Shown here one piece after another: positions 40,313 through 42,084 of a stretch of 42,084 nucleotides of DNA. The notes under the pieces are model-generated. The model saw only the letters and a program-made list of their open reading frames with translations, ran no database searches and was not told the DNA's origin. The DNA lies in contig LJTT01000044.1 of NCBI GenBank assembly GCA_001303585.1, positions 1 through 42,084 on the forward strand, given 5' to 3'. Each line of letters opens with the position of its first letter. Positions within the stretch are counted from its first letter, which is position 1. The translations under genes were made by a program, and so were the position numbers. The DNA comes from Betaproteobacteria bacterium SG8_41 (GTDB lineage: Bacteria; Pseudomonadota; Gammaproteobacteria; Burkholderiales; SG8-41).

Positions 40313-40816
40313 CTAGCCGCGGTGGCGAAAGCCGCGGTGGCCCCGGCGCGAGAACAGCTCGTCAGCAATCTGCTGCTGCTCGGGCGAGAGCGCGGCATAG
40401 AGCGGCTTGGCGGCGATGAGCATCTGGTTGAGGCGCTCGGCTGCCGCGGCAAGGCGAGCCTGCCGGTGCTCAATACGCTCGATTGCGGTAGGCCGAGAGC
40501 GTTTCACGCGCTCTTGGCGCCGCGCGTGGCGCGTCTTGAAACGCTCGTCAGCGGCGCGCGCTTGCTGGCGGAGGGTGTCTGCAAACCCGCTCCATTGCGC
40601 CTCCTGCGCATCGGTGATCTTCAGGGCAGTCTTGAGGTAGGCGAGTCGGGCTTCGACGCGCTCACTCGGAAGCCGCATCGCGCGCTGCCCGTGACCGTGC
40701 CGGTGCTCGGTGCGCAGCCCCTCAGCGCCGGATGAGGCGCTCTGGGCGAGGACCAGCGGAGCGGTTGCGGCGGCAAAGCTGGCTGCAACGACGGTGCGAA
40801 TCAAGAGTTTGTTCAT
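40313..40816 (-). CDS. Spy/CpxP-like periplasmic protein (LTxxQ motif)
   Basis: A 167-residue periplasmic protein. The signal peptide MNKLLIRTVVAASFAAATAP precedes LVLAQ. Two LTxxQ-type motifs are present: ITDAQEAQWSGFADTL and LSPEQQQIADELF. The body is Arg/Gln/Ala-rich and helical (RVEARLAYLKTALK, QARLAAAAERLNQMLIAA), as expected for the cradle-shaped Spy/CpxP chaperones. The C-terminus (RRGHRGFRHRG) is His-rich. GGAG lies before the ATG. It probably responds to envelope stress; no two-component genes are nearby. Confidence 0.82.
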   Translation of the reverse strand: MNKLLIRTVVAASFAAATAPLVLAQSASSGAEGLRTEHRHGHGQRAMRLPSERVEARLAYLKTALKITDAQEAQWSGFADTLRQQARAADERFKTRHARRQERVKRSRPTAIERIEHRQARLAAAAERLNQMLIAAKPLYAALSPEQQQIADELFSRRGHRGFRHRG

Positions 40817-41060
40817 GATGTTTCTCCAGTTCCATTCAAGGGAAGTTTGCACTCCCCATCCAGGAACCGGGGAGCTCACTTTCTCCGACCGTGGTGCGGT
40901 TGGGCTCGTTCCGTCGCCAGTTGGTAACAGTTTGTGACAGGTGTAACAGTGCGCAAACGCCCAGGGCTGCCGGCGTCCTCGATCGAGGCCCAGTTGAAAT
41001 CGTCGTCCGCAGGGAGTACTGTCTCGGTGTCTATCTCACTTTGGGAGGCCGTCGACGATT

Positions 41061-41528
41061 ATGATGCGCGAGATTCTGGGCCTGGCGCCGGACCCGGCGG
41101 CGCGCCGCCGCTGGTTTCACGATGATTACTTCGACTTGTTCGTGTGGCAGGTGCCGAGCGGCGAGGTCACTTCTTTCCAGCTTTGTTACGGCATTGACTC
41201 CAGCGAGCGCGCACTCGTGTGGCAGCAACAGCGCGGCTTCTTCCACGACGGCGTTCGCGGCCGGTCCGCGCCTGGCGAGATCATCGGCAGTATTCCGGAG
41301 CGCGGCGATGCGGCGACAGCCGATCCCGTTGTCGCGCGCTTCGATGCGGCGGCGGGCGGTTTGCCGAGCGACGTGCGCTCGGCGGTTGCTGCACGGATTC
41401 GCGAATACGTCGAGAAGCAGCCTCCGGTTCAGGCGCGCCGAGAGAGTTTTCGCCGCGCTGATTGGCAGAAACGGCCCGGGACGGCCTCGAAGCCGGCGCG
41501 AAACCCGAGCGCGCCAAAGGCGCGGTAG
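41061..41528 (+). CDS. Conserved hypothetical protein
   Basis: A 155-residue cytoplasmic protein with no signal peptide. The first 60 residues (PAARRRWFHDDYFDLFVWQV, FQLCYGIDSSERALVWQQQR) resemble a short conserved proteobacterial hypothetical family (RRRWFHDDYFDLFVW). The remainder is Arg/Ala-rich and probably disordered, ending in KPARNPSAPKAR. I do not know its function. The ATG at 41061 or 41064 has no strong ribosome binding site; GGGAGG lies further upstream. Confidence 0.65.
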   Translation: MMREILGLAPDPAARRRWFHDDYFDLFVWQVPSGEVTSFQLCYGIDSSERALVWQQQRGFFHDGVRGRSAPGEIIGSIPERGDAATADPVVARFDAAAGGLPSDVRSAVAARIREYVEKQPPVQARRESFRRADWQKRPGTASKPARNPSAPKAR

Positions 41529-41620
41529 CCCGCCTGCCGCGGGCGGCGGTGTCTCTCGCGGCCATGGCCGGATTGTCATCGCGCCACGCAAGCGCCCATT
41601 TCCAACCGAGGAGGCTGCCC

Positions 41621-42084
41621 GTGATCACTTCCAGCACCGCCCGCATGCTCGCGCGCTATAACGCGTGGGCGAACAAGGTCATGTTTGACGCCGTCGCGGC
41701 TCTGCCTCCGGGCGAGGCCGAAAAACAGCGCGTGAGCCTGTTCAAGAATATCGTGCACACGCTGAACCATAATTACGTCATCGCCCGTATCTGGCAAGGC
41801 CATCTCGAGGGGCGCGACCACGGCTACACCGCGCGGAACACGCCGGGTCACCCGCCGCTGCCCGAGTTGTGGCGGACGCAGCAGGAAGTTGACCAGTGGT
41901 ATGTCGACTGGAGCGACTCGACCCCGGAAGCGGCGCTCGATGAGAAGGTGCGCTACACGCTGATCGGAGGCAACGAGGGCGAGATGACGCGCGGTGAGAT
42001 TCTGCTCCACGTCGTCAACCACTCGAGCTACCATCGCGGCTTCGTTGGCGACCTTTTCTTCCAGGTGCCCGCCCGGGCGCCACA
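41621..42084 (+). CDS. DinB-family protein, 3' end beyond the window
   Basis: At least 154 residues of a DinB/DUF664-type four-helix protein. The metal-binding histidines are seen in NIVHTLNHNYVIARIW and in LLHVVNHSSYHRGFV (HxxxH). MLARYNAWANKVMFDAVAAL is the usual N-terminal helix. GTG start at 41621 with GAGGAGG 6 bases upstream. The gene continues past the right edge, so its stop is not seen. Family members bind a divalent metal; the role is often thiol transfer or is unknown. Confidence 0.85.
   Translation, partial: MITSSTARMLARYNAWANKVMFDAVAALPPGEAEKQRVSLFKNIVHTLNHNYVIARIWQGHLEGRDHGYTARNTPGHPPLPELWRTQQEVDQWYVDWSDSTPEAALDEKVRYTLIGGNEGEMTRGEILLHVVNHSSYHRGFVGDLFFQVPARAP

Overview
The window is GC-rich chromosomal DNA that looks like an environmental betaproteobacterium (Burkholderiales-like). 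The evidence is two Bug/TctC-type binding proteins, one with a full TctABC set, a TRAP system, and family signatures such as DUF3301, DUF1847, Sel1, BON and the short RRM protein. No rRNA, tRNA, insertion sequence, phage gene or CRISPR array was seen. Most genes are complete. The last gene (DinB family) runs off the right edge, and one gene (radical SAM, 20455-21389) is broken.

Layout. 0.2-2.2 kb: an orphan CheR-type methyltransferase, a cupin and a DUF3301 protein. 2.7-12.3 kb: a co-directional transport and catabolism block with tripartite tricarboxylate transporter tctC-tctB-tctA, a FAD-dependent oxidoreductase, an exported M14 carboxypeptidase-like protein and a TRAP transporter dctQ-dctM-dctP. 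12.4-18.0 kb: a flavin reductase plus acyl-CoA-dehydrogenase-fold oxidase pair with a divergent AraC regulator, then a thiamine-diphosphate enzyme divergent from a TauE/SafE exporter. 18.1-26.6 kb: small redox and stress genes (AhpD-like CMD protein, RutB-like isochorismatase, Sel1, the radical-SAM pseudogene, BON protein, a binding-protein homologue without signal peptide, DUF2237, flavodoxin, a lipoprotein, an OsmC homologue and a SnoaL protein). 26.8-29.5 kb: a thioesterase and a run of small nucleic-acid-binding proteins (RRM, basic peptide, zinc ribbon, cold-shock protein) followed by a Skp-like chaperone. 29.5-42 kb: bicupin, amidohydrolase, SrkA kinase, flavin amine oxidase, DUF1847, a Bug protein with a 3-hydroxyisobutyrate-dehydrogenase-like enzyme, a glycine-zipper protein, a TauD-like dioxygenase, a second CMD protein, a Spy-like protein and DinB.

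Main discovery. The OsmC-family gene at 25353-25892 (minus strand) has an in-frame TGA exactly where the family has its reactive cysteine. The coding sequence continues intact to the end of the domain. Eleven bases after the TGA lies a hairpin with a bulged U and a GU-containing apical loop, the layout of a bacterial SECIS element. I read it as a selenocysteine-containing OsmC protein that automatic annotation would split in two. The organism would therefore need selABCD elsewhere in its genome.

Second theme. The intergenic spaces and gene ends are full of short degenerate tandem repeats. One family has 7-bp units, mostly of the form GTGAATN/GTGACCN, with 8-bp and 13-bp relatives. Another has 10-bp units of the form CGCAGATAAA. 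Several arrays lie in inverted pairs between convergent genes and supply the stop codons of neighbouring genes. This looks like a genome-wide expansion process rather than isolated repeats.
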